Positions 19,101-25,411 of a stretch of 64,000 bases of DNA are shown in pieces; position 1 is the stretch's first letter; each line of letters starts with the position of its first letter. The position numbers and the translations under genes were made by a program. Below the pieces are notes generated by a model that saw nothing but the letters and a program-made list of their open reading frames with translations, was not told where the DNA came from and made no database searches. Source of the DNA: Sphingobacteriaceae bacterium (GTDB taxonomy: Bacteria; Bacteroidota; Bacteroidia; B-17B0; Aurantibacillaceae); assembly GCA_016715905.1 (NCBI GenBank), contig JADJXI010000017.1, positions 496,001 through 560,000 of the forward strand, written 5' to 3'.

Positions 19101-19235
19101 ACTTGGAATGGTTATCCAAATGTAACCGGAACCATAGGTAGCGATAAATTATCACAAGGAACATATTATTATATTATTGAATTTAAAGATTCAACAATAG
19201 GAACCAAAAACGGATTTGTTGTAATTCAATATTAA
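10122..19235 (+). CDS. Giant repetitive T9SS-exported surface adhesin (type B sorting domain)
   Basis: 3037 aa. Signal peptide (1-22, ending SLQSFSQ); a Cys-containing N-terminal region (about 98-300) whose opening (EGFELGNFTGWT) resembles carbohydrate-binding jelly-roll domains; one divergent Ig-like unit; 27 tandem Ig-like repeats of about 73 aa (residues 399-2360); three different Ig-like domains (about 2361-2620, marked by WSGP); two DUF11-like domains (about 2618-2780 and 2780-2940, VVKNNGPDELNDI and VTVHNKGNDTLYNV); and a C-terminal CHU_C type B sorting domain (about 2943-3037, FIPNGFTPNGDNKNDLW, IYNRWGNKVYQ). Such a protein is exported by the T9SS and displayed on the surface, where it may act in adhesion or gliding like SprB. 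The PorP/SprF and OmpA genes follow within 20 bases. No homologue-specific function can be read from the sequence. Confidence 0.93.
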   Translation: MRIKLLVFCLMIAFGSLQSFSQNQKLSFSKKYISPDSLKGFDEGAFRINAITDRILAEEYEIALYLAKKQFIIDKYYPNAYDINNYKIPPSNNMMFNPPCVNEGFELGNFTGWTLTQGTNTNSCSYPTATIPLSPGPTATILSTPLVDPVTGFLLPNSPLGGTMVAKLNNQTGGAGVTKMTQNFVVTNSNYLYDFAYFAVQNGPHNCCNQPYMFVRLRDCVGNLLACPNFTFNAPATNSNACPGTGPTSWVNTGVCPGGECIWRTNGWQKYSIDLTQYIGTCVTIEVMVGDCPFVAHYLYTYFDSNCNTMNLVVNGTNTVSMPSQTVTPQVLCGTTATLTAPGGLNPYLWNGPPLSGVTNNTNQTISTSVAGNYTLVMTPTGVCTPIFRIINLQFVPPATVNVNPPGGICGGSATLTASGATNYTWMPGGSNSPTLVVTPTITTIYSLTANTGSCTGTQTVQVVVNPSPTLNISASSLSVCAGMPTTLTASGASTYTWSTGANGASTIVNPTTTTTYSVIGTSSTGCIGTASITINVVPTPTNFVTLASPTVICIGGNANLFASALGATSYTWFPGGLVGNFVNVSPTVTTQYTVIAANGGCTNSAVVSLSVDPGPTMTVVASPTAICPGSSATLSASGAVSFTWLPMGSTGTSVVVSPTVTTTYTVQGVTGLGCPGTQTISEVVIPAPNLTISPTSPSICIGSAITLTASGATSYTWNPGGINTATIALNPTVTTSYTLIGSNGTCTSTISTTLVVNPVPTVVASSSSPSICAGSSASLIGSGATSYTWLPGALTGATVVVSPTVTTNYTVIGSNGTCTNSSMVTLTVNTGPTITANASPTVICAGSSSTLTANGAISYTWNPGALTGPSISVSPGSTTIYSVIGNNIIGCTTTQTLNLIVNPNPTITSNASPSVICNGNSSTLTANGASTYTWNPGALTGSNIVVSPTVSTTYTIIGQTLGCNGTGTLAVVVVPTPTVSAVANPTTICSGSSSTLTANGAVTYTWNPGALTGSAVVVTPLVSTTYTVSGSSGGCSSNATVSLIVNPTPTIIANASPTAICVTGNVTLTANGASTYTWNPGALSGSSVVVSPLVTTSYSVTGTNGFGCTGSTIVTVTVNAVPTITIVASPTAICSGGASTLSVTGAVAYTWNPGGLTGSSVVVSPTSTTIYTVLASNGGCSTNGTISLIVNPLPTITAVASPSNICSGSSSTLSALGGISYTWNPGALSGSTVNVTPSITTIYTVTGSNVFGCTNNTIVTVSVTPTPTILANANPTAICVGSNATLTASGATSYTWSPGALTGSNIVVTPTSTTLYTVTGANGACTTSQTLNLIVNPNPTLIANGSPNPVCIGNPVTLTVTGAVNYTWNPGAITGSNVVVSPTVNTNYTVTGTNLSGCSGTAIVNVTVNPLPTLTITSTNSNVCAGNSATLTGSGAVSYLWNPGGILGSTIAVTPTATTIYTLVGTSSVGCINTQTFMQMVTPNPTVVAISNPTNICAGSSSSLTANGASGYTWNPGGLTGSLVVVNPSITTIYTVTGANGLCVNMQTVSVQVTPSPTLNVGANPNPSCAGSVVSLTVSGANSYTWLNPPGISSTIIAVSPVVNTTYSVMGTNLSGCTSTISITVTVNPLPSLTVTSTNSNICAGNSATLTGSGAVGYLWNPGGIIGNTIAVSPTTTTIYTLIGTSAQGCTSSINYTQTVTPNPTVNATASPSTICFGNTTTLTANGATSYTWNPGGLIGSTITISPSVTSVYTVTGANGPCSMNQTITVIVNPTPTLITIASPTVICSGNSSTLTVSGANSYTWNPGALTGTAIVVSPSINTTYTVVGQSLAGCTSSAVINLSVNATPTLSIVESATNICIGSSATLTASGASSYTWNPGILTGSNIVITPTANTVYTLIGTGIGGCTASAQSTIVVGPGPTVTANASPSVVCAGSSATLTANGATSYTWNPGALTGSMVVVSPTINTTYTVNGSNGFCISSAVVSLSVIPSPTILANASPTVVCSGGTVTLTASGALLYAWLPPAVSGSTITVNPTVTTNYTVVGSSGSCTNTAVVTVSVDQGPLVNIVATPTAICAGSSATLTANGATNYTWQPGGLNSTSIVVSPTINTTYTLIGNSGGCDGMSNITLTVNSNPTITANASPTVVCAGSLVNLTASGASSYSWNPIGVTGATVTDSPTITTNYTVIGTDNNGCIGNTIATVSVNAAPSITVVASPTSICEGSSATLTAGGGIVTFTWNPGALNGSSIVVSPTLTTTYTISGNDLGGCAGSETVQLVVFPTTPTILATASPTAICEGSSATLTANGATSYTWNPGALTGSMVIVTPTATTIYTIDGSNGICGSSSTTLSLEVNEVPANVTASVSSEITCSTPSVNLFGASTSTNVSYLWSGPFGYTSAVQNPTGIAISGTYTLTVINNSGGCSADATVAVNTDSTIPTVTVTINGTITCSNPTATLNAVCSATNASFNWSGPSSFTSSLQSPTVNLGGNYTLTVIDLDNTCQASTIFVVITNTGVPITATIIPATCSGTMANNDAMIIVSGFGANDHYDYVTGLTYTGVATYTSAPVIPITGILTNTLNNPGSPTPYTVRFFAENGCIKDTTMFLLPTSCITNTVFGIAKAVSSPTLNIDGSYDVSYSIVVKNNGPDELNDITLIENLSATFPSPTTFSIISAPLVTSLNSSLTLDIAYDGTLQTVMTQSATSKLAAGKSDTIMFTVNIIPNGIFGPFNNSVIGFASPTLGVVFGDSSNTGYEPDPDLNGNPTDNNLPTILNLNPNLFFGLTKVGMLGEKNDNDSYDISYTVTVHNKGNDTLYNVIIKDSLFNNTIKAPATYIMKAGPIINGNGSLTANNSYNGNGEVNLTMPAQSKMPPNTTASIEFTINVTPDTVTIVKNSAYGNALSSNNTLVNDTSNNGNDPDSNSNGIWNEAADNVPTILIIPNTGTLFIPNGFTPNGDNKNDLWVINGLPKETKVTIYNRWGNKVYQNSNYDNTWNGYPNVTGTIGSDKLSQGTYYYIIEFKDSTIGTKNGFVVIQY
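11316..17201 (+). repeat. 27 tandem Ig-like coding repeats (about 218 bp each)
   Basis: Continuous in-frame array inside the adhesin, 5886 bp for 27 units. A consensus unit reads ASPT-x-ICAGSSATLTA, then NGA-x-SYTWNPGALTG, then V-x-VSPT-x-TTTYTV, then a GC or C and V-x-LTVNP-x-P. Every unit has exactly two cysteines about 44-47 residues apart, suited to one intradomain disulfide, and almost all have the YTW tryptophan. Linkers between units are N-P-x-P. Units are diverged at both protein and DNA level, so the array is old, apart from one later three-unit duplication. Confidence 0.92.
14142..15452 (+). repeat. Higher-order duplication of a three-repeat block in the adhesin
   Basis: Repeats 14-16 (14142-14795, 654 bp) and 17-19 (14796-15452, 657 bp) are adjacent copies of one three-unit block. 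The pairing is shown by shared unusual features: units 14 and 17 share GTNLSGC and end VTVNPLP; units 15 and 18 share TSTNSN-x-CAGNSATLTG and YLWNPGGI with a different tail (VTPNP); units 16 and 19 share TVTGANG with C after two residues. Neighbouring units outside the block do not show this order. Confidence 0.75.
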
Positions 19236-19247
19236 AAGAAATTAAGT

Positions 19248-20204
19248 ATGAAAAAGTCAATTCAAAAATCAATCGTAATAGCAATTACAGCAGTGCTATT
19301 CCAGATAAGTGGCGAGTTAAAAGCGCAGTTTGATTATATGTTTACGCAATATATGTTTAATGAAACGTTTATTAATCCTGCCTATGCCGGAAGTAAGGAA
19401 GCAATGAGTGCTACATTATTGCACCGTCAGCAATGGGTTAACTTCAGCGGAAGACCCGTAACCACTTCGTTTGCTATTCATGGACCATTGATGGAAAATA
19501 AAATGGGTTTAGGTTTAAGCGTATTAAACGAAAGAATAGGAGTGCTAAATCATAACTTAATTTATTTGAATTACGCCTATAGACTAAAAACCGGAGAAAA
19601 AAGCACATTGGCTTTTGGTTTAATGGGCGGATTGCATAATCAAGTAAACAAATTTGATCAGATAAAATCAAACGATGATGGCTCCAAAGACCCTCAGTTT
19701 ATAGGTACGCCTAGCACCATGGCTCCTAATTTCGGTACCGGAATTTATTTCAACAATCAATCGTTTTATGCCGGTTTGTCCGTTCCTCGTTTTATTGACG
19801 ACAGAGTTAAATTCTCCACTAACGGTTCGGTGGTTGTTGATTCAAAAGTACAGCCCGAATATTTTCATTATTATTTAACTGTAGGAAATTTATTTAAACT
19901 AAATAAAGATTTAAAATTAAAAGCACAGGGAATGTTGAAGGCCGTGCAAAATTCACCTTTGCAATTTGATCTTAACGCAAATCTATTAATTAAAGATATG
20001 GTTTGGGCTGGTTTAGGGTACCGAAACGGCTCAGCAGCTTCTGCCATGGTAGGCTTGCAGGTAAATGCGCAGTTTTTAGTAAGCTATGCCTTTGATTATA
20101 CATTAAATGACATTCAGAAATATTCACAAGGCTCTCATGAAATAGTTTTGAATTACTTATTTAGTTACAAAGGCAAAAAAGTAATAACACCAAGATATTT
20201 CTAA
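19248..20204 (+). CDS. PorP/SprF-family type IX secretion outer-membrane protein
   Basis: 318 aa with a signal peptide (residues 1-26) and the conserved PorP/SprF opening QFDYMFTQYMFNETFINPAY, followed by LHRQQWVNFSGRPVTTSF and alternating beta-strand sequence up to the final strand; it should form a 14-stranded or similar outer-membrane barrel. In known systems PorP-like proteins receive specific type B cargo, and sprF is needed for surface export of SprB, its operon partner. The gene starts 12 bases after the adhesin stop and 17 bases before the OmpA-family gene, so it probably serves that adhesin. Length is typical. Confidence 0.93.
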   Translation: MKKSIQKSIVIAITAVLFQISGELKAQFDYMFTQYMFNETFINPAYAGSKEAMSATLLHRQQWVNFSGRPVTTSFAIHGPLMENKMGLGLSVLNERIGVLNHNLIYLNYAYRLKTGEKSTLAFGLMGGLHNQVNKFDQIKSNDDGSKDPQFIGTPSTMAPNFGTGIYFNNQSFYAGLSVPRFIDDRVKFSTNGSVVVDSKVQPEYFHYYLTVGNLFKLNKDLKLKAQGMLKAVQNSPLQFDLNANLLIKDMVWAGLGYRNGSAASAMVGLQVNAQFLVSYAFDYTLNDIQKYSQGSHEIVLNYLFSYKGKKVITPRYF

Positions 20205-20221
20205 GCAATTAAATAATTTGT

Positions 20222-22417
20222 ATGAAAAACATTATTCTCAAAGTCATAACTTGTACTCTTTTCTTTCCTGTTTTTTATTTTGCGCAAACACGTGATTTAA
20301 AAAAAGCAAATAAATATTTCAGCACACAAGCTTATTCACAAGCCATCCCTCATTATGAAAAAGCTTATCTGAAGGATAGTAGCAACAAAAGTATATTAAC
20401 TAATTTGGGTGATTGTTATCGTTTAACCAATAATGCTTCCGGTCAGCTAAAATGTTATGGCGGATTAGTTCGAACAGGAAATGCTGAATTAATTCACAAG
20501 CTTTATTATGGTCAGGCGCTCATGGAAAGCGGAAGAGGCGATGAAGCAAAAACTTATTTTGAACAGTACACAGCCGACGAGCGCGGTAAGGAATTAGCCT
20601 CTTCTTTTGAAAAAATGAAAATGTATACTAAAAACATGGATGCGTATTCTGTTGAGTCCGTTAGTTACAATTCCACCAATGCTGATTTCTGCGCTGTTTT
20701 ATTCAATTCTACCGTAGTTTTTGCATCAACAAGAAATCAAACCAAATGGATTAATAAAAAACATGCTTGGACAAACAACAATTATTTAAATCTATACACT
20801 ACCGAAAAAAGCAGCGGCATCGACTTAAAACCAAAAGAATTTATGGGGAATTTAAACTCCAAGTATAATGATGGTCCGGTTTGTTTTAGTGCTGATTTTA
20901 ATACACTTTATTTTACAAGAAACAATTACAACAAAAAAGCAGTTTCAAGCGATGGCACATATAAGTTAAAAATATTTGAAGCAACAATGAACGTAAACGG
21001 GTTAGAGCGCGTTACCGAATTAGATTTTAATAATAATGATTTTAATTGTGCTCACCCAAGTATATCCGCAGATGGAAATACATTGTATTTTGCCTCAGAC
21101 ATGCCGGGAGGTAGAGGAGGAATGGATATTTACAAAGTTGTAAAGGAAAGTGATACCGCTTGGAGTGCCCCAGTTAATTTAGGTGATAAAGTTAACACAC
21201 CCGGTAACGAAGTATTTCCTTTTATAGCATCCAACAATTTATTATACTTTGCTTCTAATGGACATGATGGTTTAGGCGGGTTAGATATTTATGAAACAAA
21301 AATAAAAGACGGCAAGGCAGGAAGAATTTATAATATGGGGCAGCCTGTAAATAGTAAAGACGATGACTTTGGATTGTTTTTAGGACCAGATAATAAAGTG
21401 GGTTACATCAGCTCTAATCGTAAAAATGGCGGCATGGATGATGACATTTACGATCTTACCATTTTAAGAGAAGTAAAAAGAGGGAAAGAAGTGAAGTTTA
21501 TAACCAAAGATAAAGACAGCGGTGAACTTTTAGCCAATACCCTTATTCAATTTAATGAAGATACTATTCGAACAAATGAATCCGGAGAATTTGACACTAC
21601 AGTAGAAGAAGATATGTTGTATAAATTGGCAGTAGACAAGCCCGATTATTATAAATTTCAAGACAGTGTATCAACACAAACCAGCAGCGAAGATTCTTTT
21701 ACCAAGGAATTATTATTAGAAAAAGATCCGAAATTGGCTTTGGTTGGAATTGTTTCGGATGTAAAAACGGGAAAACCCTTGGACGGAGTTAAAATGACTA
21801 TCAAAGAATTACCTTCCAATGATGCATTTGATACCTACACAACAACAGCAGAAGGAGATTATAGAAAAGCAATTAGCGGTAAAAAATTAGGAGATAAAAT
21901 CAGCTACTCCGTGAAATTGGAAAAAGATAAATATGTTACTAAAGAATTAATATTCATTTATGATATTAAATCTCCAGGCGATATTAAATTAAATGAAAGT
22001 ATAGATATGAAAATGGGACAAGCCATGGTAGGTATGGATTTAGCCAAGATGATAGATATAAAACCAATTTTCTTTGACTTAGGCAAATTTAATATACGAA
22101 AAGATGCTGCCGTGGAGTTAGATAAAGTTGTAAATACCATGAAGGAGTACAAGAACATGTACATCGAATTGGGCTCACATACGGATTGCAGAGGAGCAGC
22201 AAAGGCTAATATGTCACTTTCCGACAAACGAGCAAAAGCAAGCGCAAAGTATATTATTAAACAAGGAATTGAAAGTGCCCGAATAAAAGGCAAGGGTTAT
22301 GGGGAATCGAAATTATTAAATGATTGTAAGTGCGAAGGTAAAGTACAATCTAAATGCAGTGAAGACGAACACGCTGCAAACAGAAGAACAGAATTTATTA
22401 TCACCAAAATGAAATAA
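20222..22417 (+). CDS. TPR-PD40-OmpA family protein (PorE-like)
   Basis: 731 aa: signal peptide (1-20), TPR-like helices (about 22-140), PD40 propeller (about 150-420, LYFASDMPGGRGGMDIYK and LYFASNGHDGLGGLDIYE), two carboxypeptidase-regulatory-like sandwiches (about 425-590, one being GKPLDGVKMTI) and an OmpA C-terminal domain (about 614-731) with FFDLGKFNIR, LGSHTDCRGAAKANMSLSDKR and NRRTEFII, the peptidoglycan-binding residues. It should tether an outer-membrane complex to the cell wall. It is the last gene of the adhesin module and a longer relative of the protein at 4915-6480, which lacks the OmpA part. A role in anchoring T9SS-delivered adhesin is inferred. Confidence 0.9.
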   Translation: MKNIILKVITCTLFFPVFYFAQTRDLKKANKYFSTQAYSQAIPHYEKAYLKDSSNKSILTNLGDCYRLTNNASGQLKCYGGLVRTGNAELIHKLYYGQALMESGRGDEAKTYFEQYTADERGKELASSFEKMKMYTKNMDAYSVESVSYNSTNADFCAVLFNSTVVFASTRNQTKWINKKHAWTNNNYLNLYTTEKSSGIDLKPKEFMGNLNSKYNDGPVCFSADFNTLYFTRNNYNKKAVSSDGTYKLKIFEATMNVNGLERVTELDFNNNDFNCAHPSISADGNTLYFASDMPGGRGGMDIYKVVKESDTAWSAPVNLGDKVNTPGNEVFPFIASNNLLYFASNGHDGLGGLDIYETKIKDGKAGRIYNMGQPVNSKDDDFGLFLGPDNKVGYISSNRKNGGMDDDIYDLTILREVKRGKEVKFITKDKDSGELLANTLIQFNEDTIRTNESGEFDTTVEEDMLYKLAVDKPDYYKFQDSVSTQTSSEDSFTKELLLEKDPKLALVGIVSDVKTGKPLDGVKMTIKELPSNDAFDTYTTTAEGDYRKAISGKKLGDKISYSVKLEKDKYVTKELIFIYDIKSPGDIKLNESIDMKMGQAMVGMDLAKMIDIKPIFFDLGKFNIRKDAAVELDKVVNTMKEYKNMYIELGSHTDCRGAAKANMSLSDKRAKASAKYIIKQGIESARIKGKGYGESKLLNDCKCEGKVQSKCSEDEHAANRRTEFIITKMK

Positions 22418-22435
22418 AGATGTAGTTCTTTGGTT

Positions 22436-22443
22436 TACTTTTG
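22436..22443 (+). promoter_or_regulatory. Candidate -7 box before the acyltransferase gene
   Basis: TACTTTTG matches the Bacteroidota -7 consensus TAnnTTTG exactly and lies 19 bases after the OmpA-family stop. No TTG is found at the expected -33 distance. If used, transcription would begin just before the TTG at 22459, favouring that codon over TTG 22441 as the translation start. Confidence 0.3.
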
Positions 22444-22458
22444 TGTACATTTTTATTA

Positions 22459-23211
22459 TTGAATCTATTACGTTATATATTTTCTCCGCTATGGAAAATT
22501 TGGTTTGCACTTAGTTTTATCATTCCATTTTTAATATTATTTCCATTGTTTTATTTTTGTTTTTTAACTAAAAATGCAGATTTGGCATTTTCATTAAAAA
22601 GAGTATGGGCTAAAATTATTTTATATAGCTCATTTCTTTTTCCGGTAATAAAATATAAATCCAAAAAAATAAAATTACCTAAACCCTGTATTATTGTTTC
22701 TAATCACACTTCTTATCTGGATATTGTTTTAAGTCCGCTTTACATCGATCACACTGCTGTTTATATGGCCAAAGCCGAATTATTAAAAATACCCTTATTT
22801 AAGTATTTTTTTGTTTATCTTGATATTCCGGTAAACAGAAAAAGCGTGAAGGATTCACACAAAGCATTTATTGAAGCCGGAAAAAAAATTGATCAGGGAC
22901 AAAGCGTGGTTATTTATCCCGAAGGAACAATTTCCTCTCATGGCAAACTTAAACCTTTTAAAAACGGAGCTTTTAAATTAGCAATAGAAAAACAAGTACC
23001 TATTGTACCTGTTGCAAATTTGAATAACTGGCAATTTTTGCAAAATGGCGGGTTTTTTAAAAGTAATGGTAGACCCGGTATTCCAAAAATTATTGTTGGC
23101 GATATTATAGAAACCCAAAACTTAAACGAAACCAATATCGAAGAACTTAAGCAAAAAGTATTTACCTTTGTAAAACAGGAATTAGAAAATTACCATGGCA
23201 AACAAAATTGA
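22459..23211 (+). CDS. PlsC-type 1-acylglycerol-3-phosphate acyltransferase
   Basis: Inner-membrane enzyme that acylates lysophosphatidic acid to phosphatidic acid in phospholipid synthesis. Two hydrophobic N-terminal segments are followed by the HX4D catalytic motif (NHTSYLD, His near residue 83) and the acyl-acceptor motif YPEGTISSHGKLKPFKNGAF, then VPIVPV. No ATG occurs in the first 100 codons. Two in-frame TTG codons (22441 and 22459) are possible; the second gives MNLLRYIFSPLWK and fits the promoter-like box just upstream. About 250 aa is usual for the family. The 3' end overlaps gatC by 17 bases, so the pair is coupled. Confidence 0.85.
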   Translation: MNLLRYIFSPLWKIWFALSFIIPFLILFPLFYFCFLTKNADLAFSLKRVWAKIILYSSFLFPVIKYKSKKIKLPKPCIIVSNHTSYLDIVLSPLYIDHTAVYMAKAELLKIPLFKYFFVYLDIPVNRKSVKDSHKAFIEAGKKIDQGQSVVIYPEGTISSHGKLKPFKNGAFKLAIEKQVPIVPVANLNNWQFLQNGGFFKSNGRPGIPKIIVGDIIETQNLNETNIEELKQKVFTFVKQELENYHGKQN

Positions 23212-23497
23212 TATCAAAACAGTAGATGAAATTGCACATTTGGCAAGACTTGAGTTTAATGATGACTCAAAAGCAGAAATTTTAAATGATCTCAATAGAA
23301 TGTTGAGCTTTGTAGATAAGTTGAATGAATTAAATACAGATTCTATACAGCCACTTATATACATGACTGAAGAAACTAACGTTTTAAGAGCAGATAGTCC
23401 TGAAGTTACACTCAATCAAAAAGAAGCTTTAAAAAATGCACCGAGAAAAGATAGCGATTATTTTAAGGTACCTAAGGTAATTGATCAACAGGTGTAG
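23195..23497 (+). CDS. gatC: Asp-tRNA(Asn)/Glu-tRNA(Gln) amidotransferase subunit C
   Basis: GatC, the small subunit that stabilises the GatA-GatB complex in transamidation of mischarged Glu-tRNA(Gln) or Asp-tRNA(Asn). The N-terminal helix VDEIAHLARLEF, the segment LNRMLSFVDKLNELNTD and the C-terminal RKDSDYFKVPKVI are the family hallmarks, and 100 aa is the usual length. The ATG is inside the 3' end of the acyltransferase gene. Its own 3' end overlaps the tail of the convergent 94-aa gene by 26 bases. gatA and gatB are not in the window, which is normal for this phylum. Confidence 0.95.
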   Translation: MANKIDIKTVDEIAHLARLEFNDDSKAEILNDLNRMLSFVDKLNELNTDSIQPLIYMTEETNVLRADSPEVTLNQKEALKNAPRKDSDYFKVPKVIDQQV

Positions 23498-23756
23498 TTG
23501 GCTCTCCTTTGTTCCGGATTTTTCTCCACAAAGAAGCTATTTGCTTACGAAAAATAAAACACAACAATAAATAGGGCATCAAAAGCAAATACAGTATTCC
23601 GGAATTTAAACCTCTGGCCACAGAATTCGGGTCGCTTTTTAAAGAAGTTTCTGCTGCTTGCTTACACATGGCGCATTGCGCAATTAATGGAGTATTCATT
23701 ACCATTAAAAAAATGAAAACGAAAAAAATTAACAGATATTTATTTTTTCTATCCAA
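23472..23756 (-). CDS. Small conserved membrane protein with CxxC
   Basis: 94 aa: signal peptide or first membrane segment (about 7-25), then AQCAMCKQAAE with a CxxC pair just outside it, a linker (SVARGLNSG), a second hydrophobic segment ILYLLLMPYLLLCFIF and a basic tail. Proteins with this CAMCK-AAE and GILYL-x-PYLL pattern are conserved in Bacteroidota without known function; the CxxC could bind metal or be redox active. The start is TTG at 23754-23756, since the next ATG would remove half of the first helix. Convergent and overlapping with gatC. Confidence 0.65.
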   Translation of the reverse strand: MDRKNKYLLIFFVFIFLMVMNTPLIAQCAMCKQAAETSLKSDPNSVARGLNSGILYLLLMPYLLLCFIFRKQIASLWRKIRNKGEPTTPVDQLP

Positions 23757-23856
23757 TGTTGTAAAGTTAAATTAAAGGACGGAGTATTTTGAACATTTTA
23801 ACATGATTTTTATCGTTTTTCAAAATAATTAGCGTAAAATGAATATAATTTAAGGG

Positions 23857-23874
23857 TACATTCATTTGAATGTA
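23857..23874. promoter_or_regulatory. Palindrome, possible operator
   Basis: TACATTC and GAATGTA form perfect 7-base inverted arms around ATTT. The palindrome ends directly before a TAAATTTG -7-like box (23875-23882) of the following gene, the place where a repressor or activator would act. It could also be chance in AT-rich DNA. Confidence 0.3.
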
Positions 23875-23882
23875 TAAATTTG
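23875..23882 (+). promoter_or_regulatory. Candidate -7 box for the eRF1-like gene
   Basis: TAAATTTG fits TAnnTTTG exactly, 6 bases before the ATG at 23889. No good TTG is present 17-23 bases upstream, where the palindrome lies instead, as would be expected of a regulated promoter. Confidence 0.3.
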
Positions 23883-23888
23883 GAGAAT

Positions 23889-24290
23889 ATGAAAAAAGAA
23901 AATAGTGTAGGTGTTTGGATGGATTATCATCAAGCAAAATTCATCACAGTTGAAAAAGAAATTGCCATTGTAGTTTCAGGCCATGACAAATTCCCAAGAG
24001 TTGACGGTCAAGGCGCTGATGGCACAAGATGGGGTCCAAATTCTTCCAATAATGAATTCACAAAAAATCAGAAAGAAAATGCACAAATTAAGGAGTATTT
24101 TAATCAACTGATGGAATTGCTTGCAGATTATCAAAACATATTACTTTTTGGACCAACAAAGGCTAAAAACGAATTGTACAACTTAATTCTGGAAAACAAG
24201 AAATTTTCTGATAAAAAAATTAAAGTAGAATCCGCAGATCAAATGACCGATAATCAATTAATAGAATTTGTACAGGAAAATTTGAAGTAA
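23889..24290 (+). CDS. Conserved hypothetical protein, possibly eRF1-domain-3-like
   Basis: 133 aa, soluble. ATG 23889 is chosen over an in-frame TTG nine bases upstream because the -7-like box overlaps the TTG. The N-terminus (VGVWMDYHQAKFITV) and the C-terminal half with NILLFGPTKAKNELYNLI followed by a VESADQMTDNQLIEFV helix resemble the fold of archaeal/eukaryal release factor domain 3 and its bacterial relatives (baeRF/host-attachment families). The similarity is by pattern only and unverified. Proteins of this type are frequent in Bacteroidota and unassigned. It stands as a single gene facing the FtsB-like gene. Confidence 0.6.
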   Translation: MKKENSVGVWMDYHQAKFITVEKEIAIVVSGHDKFPRVDGQGADGTRWGPNSSNNEFTKNQKENAQIKEYFNQLMELLADYQNILLFGPTKAKNELYNLILENKKFSDKKIKVESADQMTDNQLIEFVQENLK

Positions 24291-24311
24291 AAAGAATAAT
24301 GAATCAAAAAA

Positions 24312-24590
24312 TTATTTTGTCACAAACACAAAAACATCTTCGTTATCCTTTTTCATAAGGTATTTTTCCCTGGCAAAGGTTTCTAAACTCTTTTTATTAG
24401 TCGCCAGTTCATTCAAGTGAAATCGGTTTTCGGCAATTTCATGGATATAATAATTCCGTTCTTTTTCTAATTTTTTGCATTTTTGAATGAGTTCCCATTG
24501 AGAAAAAACATCGTTTTTATCAAAAAATAACAGCCAGGCCAAAATGGCCACGCACGTTAAAAAATACTTATTCTTGAATACTTTTAGCAA
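24312..24590 (-). CDS. FtsB/DivIC-like septum formation initiator
   Basis: 92 aa bitopic inner-membrane protein: short cytoplasmic start, one membrane helix (about 8-25), then a coiled coil (about 34-70) and the conserved ending FAREKYLMKKDNEDVFVF, characteristic of the DivIC/FtsB family that joins FtsL and FtsQ in the divisome. The start is TTG (24588-24590); the ATG a few bases upstream is in another frame. It is divergent from the L,D-transpeptidase gene, 38 bases apart, so two cell-wall genes may share a regulatory region. Confidence 0.88.
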   Translation of the reverse strand: MLKVFKNKYFLTCVAILAWLLFFDKNDVFSQWELIQKCKKLEKERNYYIHEIAENRFHLNELATNKKSLETFAREKYLMKKDNEDVFVFVTK

Positions 24591-24628
24591 AACACATTAT
24601 CTTAGAGGTGCATATCAAATTTAAGGTA

Positions 24629-25411
24629 ATGTGTCTGTTTGTAAGTAGTTATACTAAAAAGGTTATTAAGGGTGTATTGTTAGTTTTTTTGACTTCTTCT
24701 TTATGGTCACAATCAAATGGCACAAGTTTCAAAAGCAGTCAAATAAAATACAAAAGGGTGAAAACAGCCTATGATTCTAAATGGGTCGGTTTACAAAAGC
24801 TTTTGATAAGCAAAGGCCTAGCTACAGAAAATATAGAAATTCACTTGCGAAGCTTTAAGCGTGAAAAAGAACTTGAAATTTGGGCCAGAAATAAAGGCGC
24901 AAAACAATTTACACTCCTTAAAACTATACCCATCTGTGCAACTAGCGGAGATTTAGGTCCTAAACGAAAAGAGGGAGACGGACAAATTCCGGAAGGCATG
25001 TATCATGTTTCCTGGTTTAATCCCATGAGCGATTATCATCTGGGTATGAAAATTAATTACCCGAATTTATCTGATAAAAAAAAGGCAAAAGGGTCAAGGC
25101 CGGGCGGAGACATCATGATACATGGTTATTGTGTTACCATTGGTTGTATTCCGCTTCAAAACGAACCGATAGAAGAAGTTTACGTGCTTTGTGTTGAAGC
25201 AAAAAATGCAGGTAATGATGTTGGCGTAAGCATTTTTCCTTTTCGCATGAATGAAAAAAATTGGGAACACTTTCAAACCGCTGAAAAAAAACATGAGCAT
25301 TACGAATTTTGGACAAACCTTAAAATCGCTTATCTGTATTTTGAAAACTACAAAACAATGCCCAATTTTAAAATAAATAAATCAGGAGATTATGAATTTC
25401 ACACCAATTAA
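24629..25411 (+). CDS. YafK-type L,D-transpeptidase family protein
   Basis: 260 aa with a signal peptide after a short basic start (ending TSSLWSQ). The catalytic domain has the YkuD/YafK signature: GPKRKEGDGQIPEGMY, then MIHGYCVTIGCIPL with His and the nucleophilic Cys at about residue 173. Family members cross-link or trim peptidoglycan or attach proteins to it in the periplasm. I choose ATG 24629; a GTG 21 bases upstream is in frame but would add residues before the signal peptide. The 3' end overlaps the following lipoprotein gene by 20 bases. Confidence 0.85.
   Translation: MCLFVSSYTKKVIKGVLLVFLTSSLWSQSNGTSFKSSQIKYKRVKTAYDSKWVGLQKLLISKGLATENIEIHLRSFKREKELEIWARNKGAKQFTLLKTIPICATSGDLGPKRKEGDGQIPEGMYHVSWFNPMSDYHLGMKINYPNLSDKKKAKGSRPGGDIMIHGYCVTIGCIPLQNEPIEEVYVLCVEAKNAGNDVGVSIFPFRMNEKNWEHFQTAEKKHEHYEFWTNLKIAYLYFENYKTMPNFKINKSGDYEFHTN

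Noticed and set aside
22316..22510. Minus-strand ORF over the end of the OmpA-family gene
   Set aside because: It overlaps two well-supported plus-strand genes and its translation has no domain or leader.
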